From the NCBI RefSeq assembly GCF_000308215.1, contig NZ_CAJE01000024.1:88909-152908 (forward strand): DNA of 64,000 nt, given 5' to 3'. The translations under genes and the position numbers were made by a program. Below, one piece after another: positions 1 to 10,135 of the stretch (its first letter is position 1; every line of letters starts with the position of its first letter). The notes under the pieces were generated by a model. The model ran no database searches. It was not told where the DNA came from and saw nothing but the letters and a program-made list of their open reading frames with translations. Origin of the DNA: Methanomassiliicoccus luminyensis B10 (GTDB lineage: Archaea; Thermoplasmatota; Thermoplasmata; Methanomassiliicoccales; Methanomassiliicoccaceae).

Positions 1-234
1 GGGAGCGTACCCTGGGATGCCGAGAATGTATAACATGTTCTGTCCTTGTTTTGCCGGCTCGCATATACTTTCTTTGCATCAAGCATATGCTGGGCCTTGC
101 ACGTTCTTTGTTCCGAGATGAAAGATGACAGCCCCTCTGTCCCGGCCACGCGCCCCGCGCGCCGCCGGCGGGGCTCTCGGTAGTATGCAAGGCCGGGGGC
201 GGAGGGGGCCGCCATCATCCGTGAGGGATGAGGC

Positions 235-678
235 ATGCAAGGATATTGCTATGAGTGCAGAAAGGAAGCGAAGGAAGAGGTGTGCGACGAATGCAGCGGC
301 ATCGCCCTGCCGGTGCTGCCCAGGAACCATGAGGGGGCCGCGCGGCACTGTGCGGGCGGCGGGGTGGGAATAGCTCTCCTGCCCAACGAGCTGGGGTCTC
401 CGGACAAGCTGTTCTCCTGCGAGCTCAAGCTGGACCTCCCGGCAGGATGGGACGCCCGCGACCTCCGCGAGGTCGGCGAGAGCACCGACCGGTTCATGAG
501 ATATCGGCAGTGCGAGATGTCCTGGAGGTACGACCCCGCCAGCGGGCGGCTCCGCCTGATGGGCCGGAGGAGCGAGGGGCGCTGCGAGTGGTGCCTGGCG
601 TTCCGCAAGGGCCTCCAGAACATGGCCCGGGAGGAGGGCCGGAGCTTCCGCAACGACGGGGCCTGCCTGACCGTGTGA
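235..678 (+). CDS. Small zinc-ribbon-like hypothetical protein
   Basis: A 147-residue protein of unknown function. It begins with two CxxC pairs (Cys5/Cys8 and Cys17/Cys20) that look like a small zinc ribbon, and has another CxxC pair near residues 117-120 (CEWC). The codon use is GC-rich like the housekeeping genes in the window, which supports a real gene. A GTGAGGG stretch seven bases upstream of the ATG can act as ribosome binding site. It stands alone, with the convergent peroxiredoxin gene downstream. I do not recognise a family. Confidence 0.55.
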   Translation: MQGYCYECRKEAKEEVCDECSGIALPVLPRNHEGAARHCAGGGVGIALLPNELGSPDKLFSCELKLDLPAGWDARDLREVGESTDRFMRYRQCEMSWRYDPASGRLRLMGRRSEGRCEWCLAFRKGLQNMAREEGRSFRNDGACLTV

Positions 679-857
679 GGCCGCGGTTTATGCGGTCATG
701 ATCGGGCCGAAGTCAAGCTTATCGCCTATTGTTCTCTCCAGAATCTCGCGAACGGCGCTCTTCTCCGGAGTATCCCGGCCATTTTGGGCCGGTACGCGTA
801 CAAGGAGCCCGCCCCCGCCGCTTCGCGCCTCGCCGTGTGGGGCCGTCCCTTCCCAGT

Positions 858-1331
858 TCACTCCCTGTTGATCTCTTCCAGCACCCGCATGGCTTCATGA
901 CTGTGCTTCTTGGGCTGCACCACCGAGGAGAATACCATGCGGATGACGCCCTTCTTGTCGATGAGGTAGGTGACCCTTCCGGGCGACCGCCCCGCTCCCC
1001 ACGCCCCGTAGAGGTCCCTGACCCTGTCGCCGGGATCGCTGAGCAGCGTGAAGGGAAGCTTGTTCTCTTCGCGGAACCTCTGGTGCGTCCCCATGTCGTC
1101 GGAGGAGATCCCGAAGATCTCCGCGCCGTTCTTCTGGAACTCCTCGTGCATCTCCCTGAACTCGTGCGCCTCCAGGGTGCACCCGGCGGTGAAGTCCTTG
1201 GGATAGAAGTACACCACCAGGGCCTTCTTGCCGATCATCTCGCCGATGTCGACCGTGTTGCCATCCTGGTCCTGCAGCGAGAACCCGGGGGCTTTGTCCC
1301 CCACTTGAAGCATCCTGTTCAATGTGGTCAT
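858..1331 (-). CDS. bcp: Peroxiredoxin, Bcp/PrxQ type
   Basis: A thiol peroxidase of the AhpC/TSA superfamily that reduces hydrogen peroxide and organic hydroperoxides in the cytoplasm. The 157-residue length is normal for the Bcp/PrxQ class. The peroxidatic site is visible as YPKDFTAGCT with the peroxidatic cysteine at residue 51. The usual resolving cysteine five residues later is replaced by His, so the protein may work as a 1-Cys enzyme or use an external thiol. An alternative start is Met7 (MLQVGDKAPGF). It is a single gene convergent with the small zinc-ribbon gene. Confidence 0.93.
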   Translation of the reverse strand: MTTLNRMLQVGDKAPGFSLQDQDGNTVDIGEMIGKKALVVYFYPKDFTAGCTLEAHEFREMHEEFQKNGAEIFGISSDDMGTHQRFREENKLPFTLLSDPGDRVRDLYGAWGAGRSPGRVTYLIDKKGVIRMVFSSVVQPKKHSHEAMRVLEEINRE

Positions 1332-1585
1332 GGTTTCGTTGGTGGGAGCGGTCGGTATTAATTGATTCCTCCCGGAGGCCCCCTTCGCCCGCGCAAGGCG
1401 AGATCCTGCCCGCTGTTCCGACTATTCGGGACCGCTGCGTTCCGGCCTGCTGCCGAGGAGGCCAGGCATGAGATCCCTATGCCGAGGGGGACGCTTTCCC
1501 GATGCCGGCAGCGCCTATTTCTCCTTATGCCGATTTGAATATTTTATTCGGCGACGATTCCAATCGGGGGGCTATCGGGTACTAA

Positions 1586-1634
1586 TTTATTTATAAACAC
1601 ATAGGCTTTTCAAAATTAAATTAACAATAGTGAA
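1586..1634 (+). promoter_or_regulatory. metY promoter with putative sulfur operator
   Basis: An archaeal TATA element (TTTATTTATAAAC, about 1586-1598) is followed by the imperfect palindrome TTAACAATAGTGAA at 1621-1634, close to the expected transcription start. The palindrome matches the element found before cysM/CBS and moeB in reverse complement with one mismatch. Its position downstream of the TATA box would suit a repressor. About 90 nt of leader follow before the metY start; I see no convincing riboswitch in it. Confidence 0.6.
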
Positions 1635-1727
1635 CAGCACAACAGTTAAACCATCTGGAAGGTGCTGCGAGAACGATCGAGGAACGAAGGAACCGAAGGA
1701 AAAAATGAACTGTAAAGGAGGAAAAGA

Positions 1728-3023
1728 ATGACTCAGAGTAAGAAGAGCTTGGGAACGCTCGCCATCCACGCGGGACAGACCGTGGACCCGACCACCGGAT
1801 CGAGGGCCGTTCCGATCTATCAGACCACGTCCTACGTGTTCAAGAACACCGTGCATGCCGAGAACTTGTTCGGCCTCAAGGAGCTGGGGAACATCTATTC
1901 CCGCATCATGAACCCCACCACGGACGTGTTCGAGCAGAGGATCGCCGCCATCGAGGGCGGGACCGCGGGGCTGGCCACCGCTTCAGGACAAGCGGCGATC
2001 TCATACGCCCTCCTGGGCATCACCAGGCCCGGGGACGAGATCGTGTCGGCCGACAACCTGTACGGAGGGACCTACGAGCTGTTCCATTACACCTTCCCCA
2101 AGCTGGGCAGGACCGTGAGGTTCGTGCCCTCCAATGATCTTGAGGCTTACGAGAAGACCATCAACGACAAGACCAAAGCGATCTATGTGGAGTCGATCGG
2201 GAACCCCAAGCTGGACACCCCCGACTTTGATGCCATATCCAAGATAGCCCACGACCACAACATCCCCCTGGTGGTCGACAACACCACCGGCGTCGGCCTG
2301 GTCGCCCCCATAGAGCACGGGGCCGATATCGTAGTGCTGTCCGCCACCAAGTACGTTGGGGGGCACGGTGCCGCCATTGGCGGAGCGATCGTCGATTCAG
2401 GCAAGTTCAACTGGGGCAACGGCAAGTTCCCCGAGTTCACCGAGCCCGACCCCGGCTATCACGGCCTGGTCTATTGGGACACCTTCAAGGACTTCGCCGG
2501 CCTGGGCAACGTGGCCCTGGCGTTCAAGCTCAGGGTCAGCCTGCTGAGGGATACCGGCGCGACCCTCGCCCCCTTCCACGCTTGGCTCTTCCTGCTGGGC
2601 CTGGAGACCCTGCACCTCCGGGTGCAGAGACATTCCGAGAACGCCCTGGCCGTGGCGAAGTTCCTGAAGAGCCACCCCAAGGTCGCATGGGTCAGCTACC
2701 CCGGGCTGGAGGACGATCCGAACCACGCCAACACCGAGAAGTACCTCAAGGGAGGCTACGGCCCCCTGGTGGGCTTCGGGGTCAAGGGCGGTGAGGCGGC
2801 CAGCAGGAAGACCATCGACAGCCTCAAGCTGTTCTCGAACCTGGCCAACATCGGCGACTCCAAGAGCCTGGTCATCCACCCGGCGTCGACGACCCACCAG
2901 CAGCTGACCGTGGAGGAGCAGAAGGCCACGGGCGTGACAGCAGACTTTATCCGCTTGGCGATTGGTACCGAGGGCATCGATGACATCATCGCTGACCTCG
3001 ACCAGGCGCTCAAAGGGGTGTAA
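1728..3023 (+). CDS. metY: O-acetylhomoserine sulfhydrylase
   Basis: PLP enzyme of the Cys/Met metabolism family that makes homocysteine from O-acetylhomoserine and sulfide; members of this family can also use methanethiol to make methionine directly. The 431-residue length, the long insertion after the active-site region and the motif [10 protein letters not shown] with PLP lysine 208 are typical of MetY rather than the shorter cystathionine synthases. A strong ribosome binding site (AAAGGAGG) precedes the ATG. It heads an apparent operon with metX and a second transsulfuration enzyme, and carries the putative sulfur operator in its promoter. Confidence 0.93.
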   Translation: MTQSKKSLGTLAIHAGQTVDPTTGSRAVPIYQTTSYVFKNTVHAENLFGLKELGNIYSRIMNPTTDVFEQRIAAIEGGTAGLATASGQAAISYALLGITRPGDEIVSADNLYGGTYELFHYTFPKLGRTVRFVPSNDLEAYEKTINDKTKAIYVESIGNPKLDTPDFDAISKIAHDHNIPLVVDNTTGVGLVAPIEHGADIVVLSATKYVGGHGAAIGGAIVDSGKFNWGNGKFPEFTEPDPGYHGLVYWDTFKDFAGLGNVALAFKLRVSLLRDTGATLAPFHAWLFLLGLETLHLRVQRHSENALAVAKFLKSHPKVAWVSYPGLEDDPNHANTEKYLKGGYGPLVGFGVKGGEAASRKTIDSLKLFSNLANIGDSKSLVIHPASTTHQQLTVEEQKATGVTADFIRLAIGTEGIDDIIADLDQALKGV

Positions 3024-4497
3024 GGACCTGAACTACAGCATCGGCGCCGTGGAGACGAAGTACATCGATCTCCCCGGGCCCCTGGAGCTGGAGTGCGGAG
3101 CGAAGCTCGGACCCCTGAGGATCGCCTACGAGACGTACGGCCGGCTCAATCGGGACAAGAGCAACGCCATCCTCGTCTGCCACGCCCTTTCAGGGGACGC
3201 CCATGCTGCCGGGTATCACCCGGGGGACGCCAAGCCCGGCTGGTGGGACATCGCCATCGGTCCGGGCAAGGGCTTCGACACCACCCGATACTTCGTGATC
3301 TGCTCGAACGTCATCGGGGGGTGCCAGGGCTCCACAGGCCCCTCCTCCGTAAACCCTGACACCGGGAAGCCCTACGGGATGTCCTTCCCGGTGATCACCA
3401 TCAGGGACATGGTGAACGCCCAGAAGCTTCTTGTAGACTATCTCGGCATAGAGCAACTCTTCGCCGTGGCGGGGGGCTCCATGGGAGGCATGCAGGTCCT
3501 GGAGTGGGCGGCCGCCTACCCCGACGCGGTCCAGAGAGCCGTGGTCATAGCATCCACCGCCTATTCCACCCCGCAGCAGATCGCCTTCAACACTGTCGGA
3601 AGGAGGGCCATACAGGCCGACCCCGGATGGGACCACGGCGACTATTACGGCAAGGAGCTGCCGTCGCTGGGGCTGAGCATTGCCCGGATGGTGGGCCACA
3701 TCACCTACCTGAGCGACGACTCCATGATCAGCAAGTTCGGGAGGAACCTGCAGAACAAGGACAAGGTGGGCTTCGACTTCTCCACCGACTTCCAGGTGGA
3801 GAGCTACCTGTACCATCAGGGAGATACTTTCATCAAGCGCTTCGATCCCAATTCATACCTGTACATCACCAAGGCCATCGACTACTTCGACATGGCCAGG
3901 GACGGCTCCCTCATCGCCGGCCTGGCGCCGGTCAAGGCCAAGGTGCTGGTGGTGGCCATCACCTCGGACTGGCTCTATCCCCCGTACCAGTCGCAGGAGA
4001 TCGTGAACGCGCTCACCGCCAACAACGTCAAGGCGGTGTACGGGGAGCTGCGCTCCAACTACGGCCACGACGCCTTCCTGCTGGAGGACGGGCAGCTGAA
4101 CTATCTGCTGAAGAGCTTCTTCGATCAGGTCACCTCCGGCGACGTCATGCTGAAGGACATCCGGACGATAAGCGAGGACACCACCATAGCCAAGGCCGCC
4201 GAGCTGATGATCTACCTGGGGGTGAACCACCTGCCGGTGGTGTCCAAGGAGGGCAAGCTCGCCGGCATCGTGACCTCCTGGGACATCGCCAAGGCCACCG
4301 CCCGGAGGCTGAACGACCTGAACGAGATCATCACCCGCAGCGTCGTCACCACCACCGTCAGCGAGCCGATAGAGGATGCCCTCCGCAAGATGGAGGAGCA
4401 CGAGATCTCCGCGCTCCCCGTCATCGACGAGGCGGGCAGGGTGCTGGGCCTGGTGACCAACGAGCGCCTGAGCCCCCTGCTGCGGAAATGCGGCTGA
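2980..4497 (+). CDS. metX: Homoserine O-acetyltransferase with CBS domains
   Basis: Alpha/beta-hydrolase-fold acyltransferase that activates homoserine, supplying MetY. The nucleophile elbow GGSMGGMQ (Ser167 counted from this start) and the [11 protein letters not shown] segment are clear. After the catalytic domain (to about residue 380) come two CBS repeats, so activity may respond to an adenine nucleotide or S-adenosylmethionine. The start is uncertain: ATG 2980 has a GAGGG five bases upstream but overlaps metY by 44 nt; GTG 3049, just after the metY stop, is the alternative, although homologous N-terminal residues (SIGAVETKY) begin before it. MetX-CBS fusions are known in archaea. Confidence 0.88.
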   Translation: MTSSLTSTRRSKGCKDLNYSIGAVETKYIDLPGPLELECGAKLGPLRIAYETYGRLNRDKSNAILVCHALSGDAHAAGYHPGDAKPGWWDIAIGPGKGFDTTRYFVICSNVIGGCQGSTGPSSVNPDTGKPYGMSFPVITIRDMVNAQKLLVDYLGIEQLFAVAGGSMGGMQVLEWAAAYPDAVQRAVVIASTAYSTPQQIAFNTVGRRAIQADPGWDHGDYYGKELPSLGLSIARMVGHITYLSDDSMISKFGRNLQNKDKVGFDFSTDFQVESYLYHQGDTFIKRFDPNSYLYITKAIDYFDMARDGSLIAGLAPVKAKVLVVAITSDWLYPPYQSQEIVNALTANNVKAVYGELRSNYGHDAFLLEDGQLNYLLKSFFDQVTSGDVMLKDIRTISEDTTIAKAAELMIYLGVNHLPVVSKEGKLAGIVTSWDIAKATARRLNDLNEIITRSVVTTTVSEPIEDALRKMEEHEISALPVIDEAGRVLGLVTNERLSPLLRKCG

Positions 4498-4547
4498 CCC
4501 CGCTCGTTCAAATATAGACGCGGGTCGATATAGATGTCCGAGAGGCG

Positions 4548-5714
4548 ATGGACTTGAAGTTCGATACCAAGGCAGTGCATAGCGGAGAGGAAGTGGGAAG
4601 GTCGTCCCGCTTCGGGGACGTGGTAGCGCCGATCCACTTGACCAGCACCTTTGCCCGGAAGGATCTTGACGAGGTCTGGGGTGGGTTTGAGTATTCCAGG
4701 GGAGGCAACCCCACTAGGGCCGCGCTGGAGGAACGCCTCGCCTCGCTCGAGGGCGCCCGGGGCGCCCTGGCCTTCTCCACGGGGATGGGGGCGGAGACCA
4801 CCGCCGCGCTCCTGCTGCATAAGGACAGCCGGGTCGTTGTGACCAATGACGTTTACGGCGGCACCTACCGGCTCTTCGACAAGTGCCTGACCAACTTCGG
4901 CCTGGACTTCGACTACGTCGACCTCACCGACGACGCGGCCACGGACAGCGCGATAGCCAAGGGCGCGGACATGATATGGATAGAGACGCCCACCAACCCG
5001 CTGCTCAAGATCGTCGACATCAAGAGGATCGCCGACGCCGCCCATGACCGGAACCCCGACGCGATCGTGGTGGTGGACAATACCTTCGCCAGCCCTTACT
5101 TCCAGAGACCGCTGGAGCACGGCGCGGACATAGTGGTCTACTCGACCACCAAGTACGTGTCCGGGCACTCCGATGTTCTGGGCGGGGCGCTGATAACCGA
5201 TTCCGAGGACCTCCTGGGGCGGTTGAAGCTCATCCAGAGGTCGGCGGGAGCGACCCCCGGTCCCTTTGACTGCTTTCTCATCCTCAGGGGCACCAAGACG
5301 CTGCACCTTCGCATGGAGAGGCATCAGAGGAACGCATTGGCGGTGGCTCAGTTCCTGGAGCGCCATGACATGGTGGACAGGGTCATCTACCCCGGTCTGG
5401 AGAACCACCCGCAGCATGAGCTGGCGAAGAGGCAGATGAGCGGGTTCTCGGGCATGGTGTCCTTCTACGCCTCATCCAAGCTGGACGTGAGGAAGTTCCT
5501 GGGGGCGACGCACATATTCACTCTCGCGGAGAGCCTGGGCGGGGTCGAATCATTGATCGAGCATCCCTGGACCATGACCCACCGCTTCATTCCTGAGAAA
5601 CTGAGGCTCGCGTCGGGGGTAGATGACCGCCTAGTGCGCCTGTCGGTGGGGATCGAGGACCCCGACGACCTCATAGCCGATTTATCGCAGGCGATGGAAA
5701 AGGGAGCTCGGTAA
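4548..5714 (+). CDS. Cystathionine gamma-synthase/lyase family enzyme
   Basis: PLP enzyme of the Cys/Met metabolism family, 388 residues. The PLP lysine is Lys202 in STTKYVSGHSDV, and the NPTRAALEERLASLEG and SLGGVESLIEHPWTMTHR segments are typical of cystathionine gamma-synthases and gamma-lyases. Sequence alone does not separate synthase from lyase. As third gene of the metY-metX operon it could form cystathionine from O-acetylhomoserine and cysteine, or degrade cystathionine. It is a clear paralogue of the enzyme at 34.3-35.5 kb. An AT-rich run just after the stop may end transcription. Confidence 0.9.
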   Translation: MDLKFDTKAVHSGEEVGRSSRFGDVVAPIHLTSTFARKDLDEVWGGFEYSRGGNPTRAALEERLASLEGARGALAFSTGMGAETTAALLLHKDSRVVVTNDVYGGTYRLFDKCLTNFGLDFDYVDLTDDAATDSAIAKGADMIWIETPTNPLLKIVDIKRIADAAHDRNPDAIVVVDNTFASPYFQRPLEHGADIVVYSTTKYVSGHSDVLGGALITDSEDLLGRLKLIQRSAGATPGPFDCFLILRGTKTLHLRMERHQRNALAVAQFLERHDMVDRVIYPGLENHPQHELAKRQMSGFSGMVSFYASSKLDVRKFLGATHIFTLAESLGGVESLIEHPWTMTHRFIPEKLRLASGVDDRLVRLSVGIEDPDDLIADLSQAMEKGAR

Positions 5715-6006
5715 GCCTGCTGTATTATATAAAGGGAACGAAATATTTCTAGAATAGTTCCCGGGGCGGAAGCGGCGGCTGAGGCGATTCCGACGGTTTC
5801 AGAGCAACCTGTCAAAATGTTGAAATTTAATGAGAATGAAAGGGTCAAACGTCAAGGTCACATTCTAATGGCGACGTTTTAGATGTACTTGAACAGACGA
5901 GCGATGAGTTCATAGATGGCCTGGTCGATCTTTGTTCAATGAGGTTCGGAGCAGCATTCAGCAGGTATATTTTCTGAGTTAAAAGAAGGGCTTATATGAT
6001 TTTACT
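5715..6006. other. Intergenic region, metY operon to abiE
   Basis: No gene is supported here. The first 50 bases are AT-rich (TATTATATAAAG, AAATATTTCTAG) and may contain a transcription end. A TATA-like element (GCTTATATGATTTT, about 5990-6003) lies before the AbiEi gene. Confidence 0.4.
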
Positions 6007-6039
6007 GTCATAAGGTGTCAAATTATAGCACATTATGAC
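6007..6039. promoter_or_regulatory. Inverted repeat over abiEi start codon
   Basis: Left arm GTCATAAGGTG (6007-6017) and right arm CACATTATGAC (6029-6039) pair at 10 of 11 positions with an 11-nt spacer. The ATG of the antitoxin gene lies inside the right arm. AbiEi antitoxins are known to repress their own operon through inverted repeats, so this is the likely autoregulatory operator. Confidence 0.55.
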
Positions 6040-6688
6040 GCAAATGAGAACATCAGTGATATGGGACAGATTGAATCTGAACAACGTCAGGTTCGTTTCA
6101 AGGGAAACCCTGGACCAGTATGCCCGAGAGCTAGGAAAGAATCCCGCCGACAGTATGAAATATCTTCAGAGACACGGGTATATCCATAGAGTCCTGAGGG
6201 GCTTTTTCTACGTTTCCGACTACAAGGATCTCGACAGAGGCGGCTTCGAGTACTCTCTTCAGGAGATGATCAGCGAGGCCATGAAGGTCAAGAATGTGAA
6301 GAAGTGGTATTTTGGCCTTGAATCCGCCCTCAAACTGAACCTTATGACCCACGAGCACTTCAACATCGACTATGTGATCACAGACTCTTTCCGCACCACG
6401 AAGACCATCGAGATTCTGAAAAGACCGGTACGGTTCTATTCATGGAGCGGCCGCATTCACATCGATGGTTCATTGAAACAATATCGATCAAAACATGGAA
6501 TAACGATTCCCTACTCGGATGTTGAGAAGACCGTTCTGGATCTCGCTTATAAAACGTATATTGGCCGTAGTGGAAATGTTATCGACCCTGTTCTGGAATA
6601 CCGAGAAGAGTGCGACCCGATGAAGCTCAGATCATACCTGATGGAATACCCACCGGCCTTCAGGGAGATGGTTGGTGAACCGAGATGA
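6035..6688 (+). CDS. abiEi: AbiEi-type antitoxin
   Basis: Antitoxin of the type IV AbiE toxin-antitoxin family, normally a transcriptional repressor and antagonist of the AbiEii nucleotidyltransferase. The 217-residue protein starts with a winged-helix-like part (residues 1-75, including the LRGFFYVSDYK segment) followed by the antitoxin C-terminal domain. The reading frame is intact. The stop overlaps the start of the following toxin remnant. Local composition is AT-richer than the flanking genes, consistent with acquisition by transfer. Met4 (MRTSVIW) is an alternative start. Confidence 0.82.
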   Translation: MTQMRTSVIWDRLNLNNVRFVSRETLDQYARELGKNPADSMKYLQRHGYIHRVLRGFFYVSDYKDLDRGGFEYSLQEMISEAMKVKNVKKWYFGLESALKLNLMTHEHFNIDYVITDSFRTTKTIEILKRPVRFYSWSGRIHIDGSLKQYRSKHGITIPYSDVEKTVLDLAYKTYIGRSGNVIDPVLEYREECDPMKLRSYLMEYPPAFREMVGEPR

Positions 6689-7620
6689 ACGTGGAGATCA
6701 TAGGGTCACTTTGCCGAGATGCAGGCATTACTGACCAGGAGCGGGTAGAGAAAGATATGCGCATCCAATATCTCCTTCGAAGCATCGCTCCCACCCATAT
6801 CTCAGCACCAAGCTCATTTTTAAAGGCGGGACTTGCCTGGTAAAGGCGCATATTCCATTCTATAGATTTTCTGAGGACATAGATTTTGGATGGTCTGATG
6901 AGACACTTTGGCGCGACAAGTCAAACCGTAAGGTGGAGTCGGATTGCCTTGACGTCATCAAGTTCATCCTTCAGGAAATGGCACCGATAGCCAGAGAGGA
7001 TGGACTTACTTTCAATCCAAGCATCGATGCTCGCCAAGATGTTTTCATAAACAACAGTGGTACAAAGGTGACCATCCGCTTCAATTATACCTCATCAGTG
7101 ACCGGAGCTCCAGGATTGATCAGGATGGAGGTGAACCTGGTCGACCTCATACTCCACCCCCTGTGCAGAATAGCTTGAAGCCTATGATATGCGCTTTTAG
7201 CGACGAGATCAGGTTCACGTTCAAAGAGGACGTGACGCTTTACCTGCAGACAGCAGAACTACTATGCTATGCGCCTCAAGAGATCTTAATCGAGAAATGT
7301 AGAGCGGCCATGACCCGAGGCCGGTATAAAGTCAGGGATAATTGGACTTGGTTATGCTGAAGAGACATTGTCGTCTCGATATCTTTGATTTTGAGGACGA
7401 AATCAAGAAAAAGGTCAGATTCACGGTTGATAGGTTCGACCGCTATCTCTCCAACTTCAACACGGACTCATTGCCTATGGACGTGGCGACCTTGGAAAAT
7501 GAGATGATATTGCCCATAATCCCAAGGCCCCCGAACCTTATCGAAGAAATGATCGAGGTCAATGGCCATCTCAATGAACTAAAAGAAGAGATTTCGAGGA
7601 GCCTCGAAGGCCCCACTTGA
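6685..7620 (+). pseudogene. abiEii: AbiEii nucleotidyltransferase toxin, frameshifted
   Basis: Remnant of the partner toxin, a nucleotidyltransferase (DUF1814 family). Pieces can be read in succession: an N-terminal part ending near 6840; the core with KGGTCLVKAH and the catalytic-type FSEDIDFGW near 6830-6895 in another frame; then pieces through 7178, 7163-7360 and 7342-7620. At least three frameshifts are needed (about 6800-6825, 7150-7165 in a C-run, and 7335-7345). All neighbouring genes are intact, so decay of the toxin is more likely than poor sequence, though indel errors cannot be excluded. No functional toxin is expected. Confidence 0.8.
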
Positions 7621-7753
7621 CCCAATGAAAAATAACGACAAAAGGAGTTTACTTCGCAGGCGCGGGCTCGACCGCGGCCACGGGAACGATGAAGTCGTTC
7701 TGGACGACGCTGCAATCTAGAGCGTTGGAGAACCGCATTGTCACGGCCCCTGA

Positions 7754-8770
7754 TCACTGGGTCGAGATGACGACCGGCACCTGCTCCTTCCCGATGCGGA
7801 AGGAGTCGATGATGTCGTGGCCGGACGGCAGCGCCTCGATGACCGATTCTCCGTGAGCGGACCCGATCCTGATCGCCACGGCCCTGCCCTCGTGGTCCGA
7901 GTACCTCGCCACCATCCCGGAGGCCCTGCTCAGCAGCTCGGCGTCGTCGCCCTCGCACAGGCACACCGGGCCCGGGACCGAGACCGGCTCCAGAACGATG
8001 AAGCCGTCCCCGGCCAGCGTCCGCAGGCGAGCGTTCTCCTTCTCGTCCCTGCCGATGACCACCTTGTGGCCGTCCACGCGGAAGTGCCGCCCCACTTTCA
8101 GTATGGCCACGTCGCGGGCGGTGAGGTTGTCGGGGTTGTGCTCCAAGAAGTCGGACAGCTTGGCGGCGAACTCCTGGGAGGTCAGGAGGCACCCCCCGGC
8201 CGGGCAGGGATAATCGACGAGCCCTTTCTCTTCGGCCAGCTTTATCTGGGGCTTCCGGCTGCGACCGGATATCGCCAGCAGCGCCTCGCGGTCCACCCAG
8301 CCTTCCTTCTCTGCCTCTGTAGGGGGGAGCAGCTTGGCACTGAGGGGCCGCAGCAGCTTGCCCTCCAGGCCCGCCTCCCTCTCGATGAGCGCCATGGTGT
8401 TGCGGTGCTGGCTCATGGGCCTCTGCCCCACCACTTCGCCGGTGAACAGGAACTTGGCCCCCATATCGTCGGCGATCTGTTTCGCCCTCTTGAGCATGAA
8501 TATGCGGCAGTCGATGCAGGGGTTCATCCCCGAGCCGCGGCCGAACTTGGGGTCCCTTACGATGTCCAGGTACTCCTGGCCCTTGGGGACGCTCTTGAAC
8601 TCGATGCCCAGCTTCTCGGCGAGCTCGGCGGCATGGCAGCAGCCTCCCGAGTCACACTGGCAGAACGGCGAGGTGAACTTGAGAGCGACGACGGTGATGC
8701 CTTGCTCCATCATGACCTTGACCGCCAGTGAGCTGTCCAGGCCTCCCGAGAGCAATCCTATGGCGAGCAT
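7754..8770 (-). CDS. PP-loop sulfurtransferase, MnmA/ThiI-like
   Basis: A 338-residue protein of the PP-loop ATP pyrophosphatase superfamily. The motif SGGLDSS at residues 8-14 is the ATP-binding PP-loop, and the order of elements resembles the N-terminal half of tRNA thiouridylases (TrmU/ThiI), so an RNA or small-molecule thiolation role is likely. It is rich in cysteines: CQC and CC at 37-45, PCIDC at 84-88 and CPAGGC near residues 189-194. These could hold an Fe-S cluster or carry sulfur. The C-terminal 130 residues match no domain I know. It is a single gene whose exact substrate cannot be read from the sequence. Confidence 0.72.
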   Translation of the reverse strand: MLAIGLLSGGLDSSLAVKVMMEQGITVVALKFTSPFCQCDSGGCCHAAELAEKLGIEFKSVPKGQEYLDIVRDPKFGRGSGMNPCIDCRIFMLKRAKQIADDMGAKFLFTGEVVGQRPMSQHRNTMALIEREAGLEGKLLRPLSAKLLPPTEAEKEGWVDREALLAISGRSRKPQIKLAEEKGLVDYPCPAGGCLLTSQEFAAKLSDFLEHNPDNLTARDVAILKVGRHFRVDGHKVVIGRDEKENARLRTLAGDGFIVLEPVSVPGPVCLCEGDDAELLSRASGMVARYSDHEGRAVAIRIGSAHGESVIEALPSGHDIIDSFRIGKEQVPVVISTQ

Positions 8771-9419
8771 AACAATTGTGAATACTGCCTAACTACAAAA
8801 AGATTACAATGGACCTCGCTGCTTTGATGGCATGCCTCCTGTGTAGCTCCCTGCCGTTACGGGCGTTCGCATACATTCCGGGGGCGGGACGATCATACAC
8901 TGCATAGATCTGGACATGCATAAGACATGCCATCAGCGCAGGGGGACCGACCGATTCGACCAGGCCCATTCGACCGTATCCGTCGTCTCGTGTTCTTGGT
9001 CAATGACAAAGGCTCGTGCTACCATGTGTCCAGAACTTTCCCCCTCCATCTCCATCAGAGCTGCCAGGGCCGTTCTCTTTCCACACATCTTTGAGATCTG
9101 TCTGCCACTCCATGAACCGTTACGGTTTGAAAAACCGAGCGGTCTCTTTTGCTCGGCGTTGCAACGACCATATCGTCACGTCCTCAGCTCCAGGCCTCTC
9201 AACGAACCGTCCATCCCTGACCGGAGGGGGCCAAAGAACCGAAAGCAATGGTCCTGTCGTCATGTTGCATCTCCTTCACCGTGGGGATGGATGGATCAAA
9301 GGCGTTATGGCCTTCGTTTACGGCCGTTATTACGGCAGCTCGGCGACCCGTCCTGGCATCTCATCGATTGGCCTGCATGCACGGGCATCATCGAATCATT
9401 CCATACCGATGAATGACAC
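8771..9419. other. 650-bp region without supported gene
   Basis: Open frames exist on the plus strand, but their translations are low in recognisable structure and one runs antisense into ohrR. I see no tRNA, repeat or start with a good ribosome binding site. The promoter of the PP-loop gene must lie in the first 50 bases (AACAATTGTGAATAC region). Confidence 0.35.
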
Positions 9420-9863
9420 TCACGCCTCATCTCCGCGATCCATTCGCCCCAGCAACTTGTACAAAAGTGCATACAGCGTTTCGGCTTCCTCCAGGGAAAG
9501 CGGTATGCACTTACCCATCTGCGCGGGGATCGTTTTTGCTTTTTCCTTTAACTTCTCCCCCATCTCCGTGATGGTGATATTGACTGCGCGCTCGTCCTCC
9601 TTGGAACGCTCACGCTGAACGAGCCCCTTAGCCTCAAGTCGCTTTAATAGCGGCGTCAGCGTGCCAGAATCGAGATACAGATGCTCGCCCAGGTCTTTCA
9701 CGCCGACTCGTTTGTGTTCCCATAGGACCATCATCGCGATATACTGTGTATACGTTAGGTCGATTTCGTCCAAAAACGGCTTGTATTTTTTTACAACCTC
9801 TCTGGCACAGGCATATATCGGAAAACAGATCTGATTTTCAAGCTTCAGCACATCGTGATTCAT
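9420..9863 (-). CDS. ohrR: OhrR-type MarR family redox repressor
   Basis: MarR-family winged-helix regulator, 147 residues from the ATG at 9863, which follows a GGGGGAG ribosome binding site. The N-terminal LENQICFPIYA places a single reactive cysteine at residue 13, equivalent to the sensing Cys15 of Bacillus OhrR; oxidation by organic hydroperoxide releases it from DNA. The winged helix is at about residues 35-105. The gene lies downstream of, and in the same direction as, a glutathione-peroxidase-like gene whose promoter carries an OhrR-box-like palindrome. Codon use is AT-richer than the flanks, suggesting joint transfer, probably from a Firmicute. Confidence 0.87.
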   Translation of the reverse strand: MNHDVLKLENQICFPIYACAREVVKKYKPFLDEIDLTYTQYIAMMVLWEHKRVGVKDLGEHLYLDSGTLTPLLKRLEAKGLVQRERSKEDERAVNITITEMGEKLKEKAKTIPAQMGKCIPLSLEEAETLYALLYKLLGRMDRGDEA

Positions 9864-10135
9864 ACGGTCTCCCCCTTCGCCATTTGCAACCCCGTATGGG
9901 TATTCCGCACACGGCCTTTCATGATCAGCCCGCACAGGATGCGAGATGACGATCAAGCAATGTACCGCCTGGTCCCATAACCTTCCTCTTCCCGGCAGAC
10001 CCATCCACCGACGCATTCATAATCTGCCAATTGCCGCCGCCGGTAGGACCGGATGCTATGGACCGCATCGTCCTCCAGCCACCATATGGATGTGGATGAA
10101 CGGACGTCTTTTAATATATAGCTGCGTCGCGTTTA

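Noticed and set aside
1600..1727. Riboswitch in the metY leader
   Set aside because: The leader is AT-rich and lacks a stable multi-helix structure; the palindrome near the start site is a simpler explanation for regulation.
7649..7738. 29-codon minus-strand frame (starts MRFSNALDCS) after the PP-loop gene
   Set aside because: Reads like a plausible protein end, but there is no start signal of quality and no homology I can recognise; too short to support.
8916..9618. Overlapping plus-strand frames in the 8.8-9.6 kb gap
   Set aside because: No ribosome binding site, no recognisable motifs, and partial antisense overlap with ohrR.
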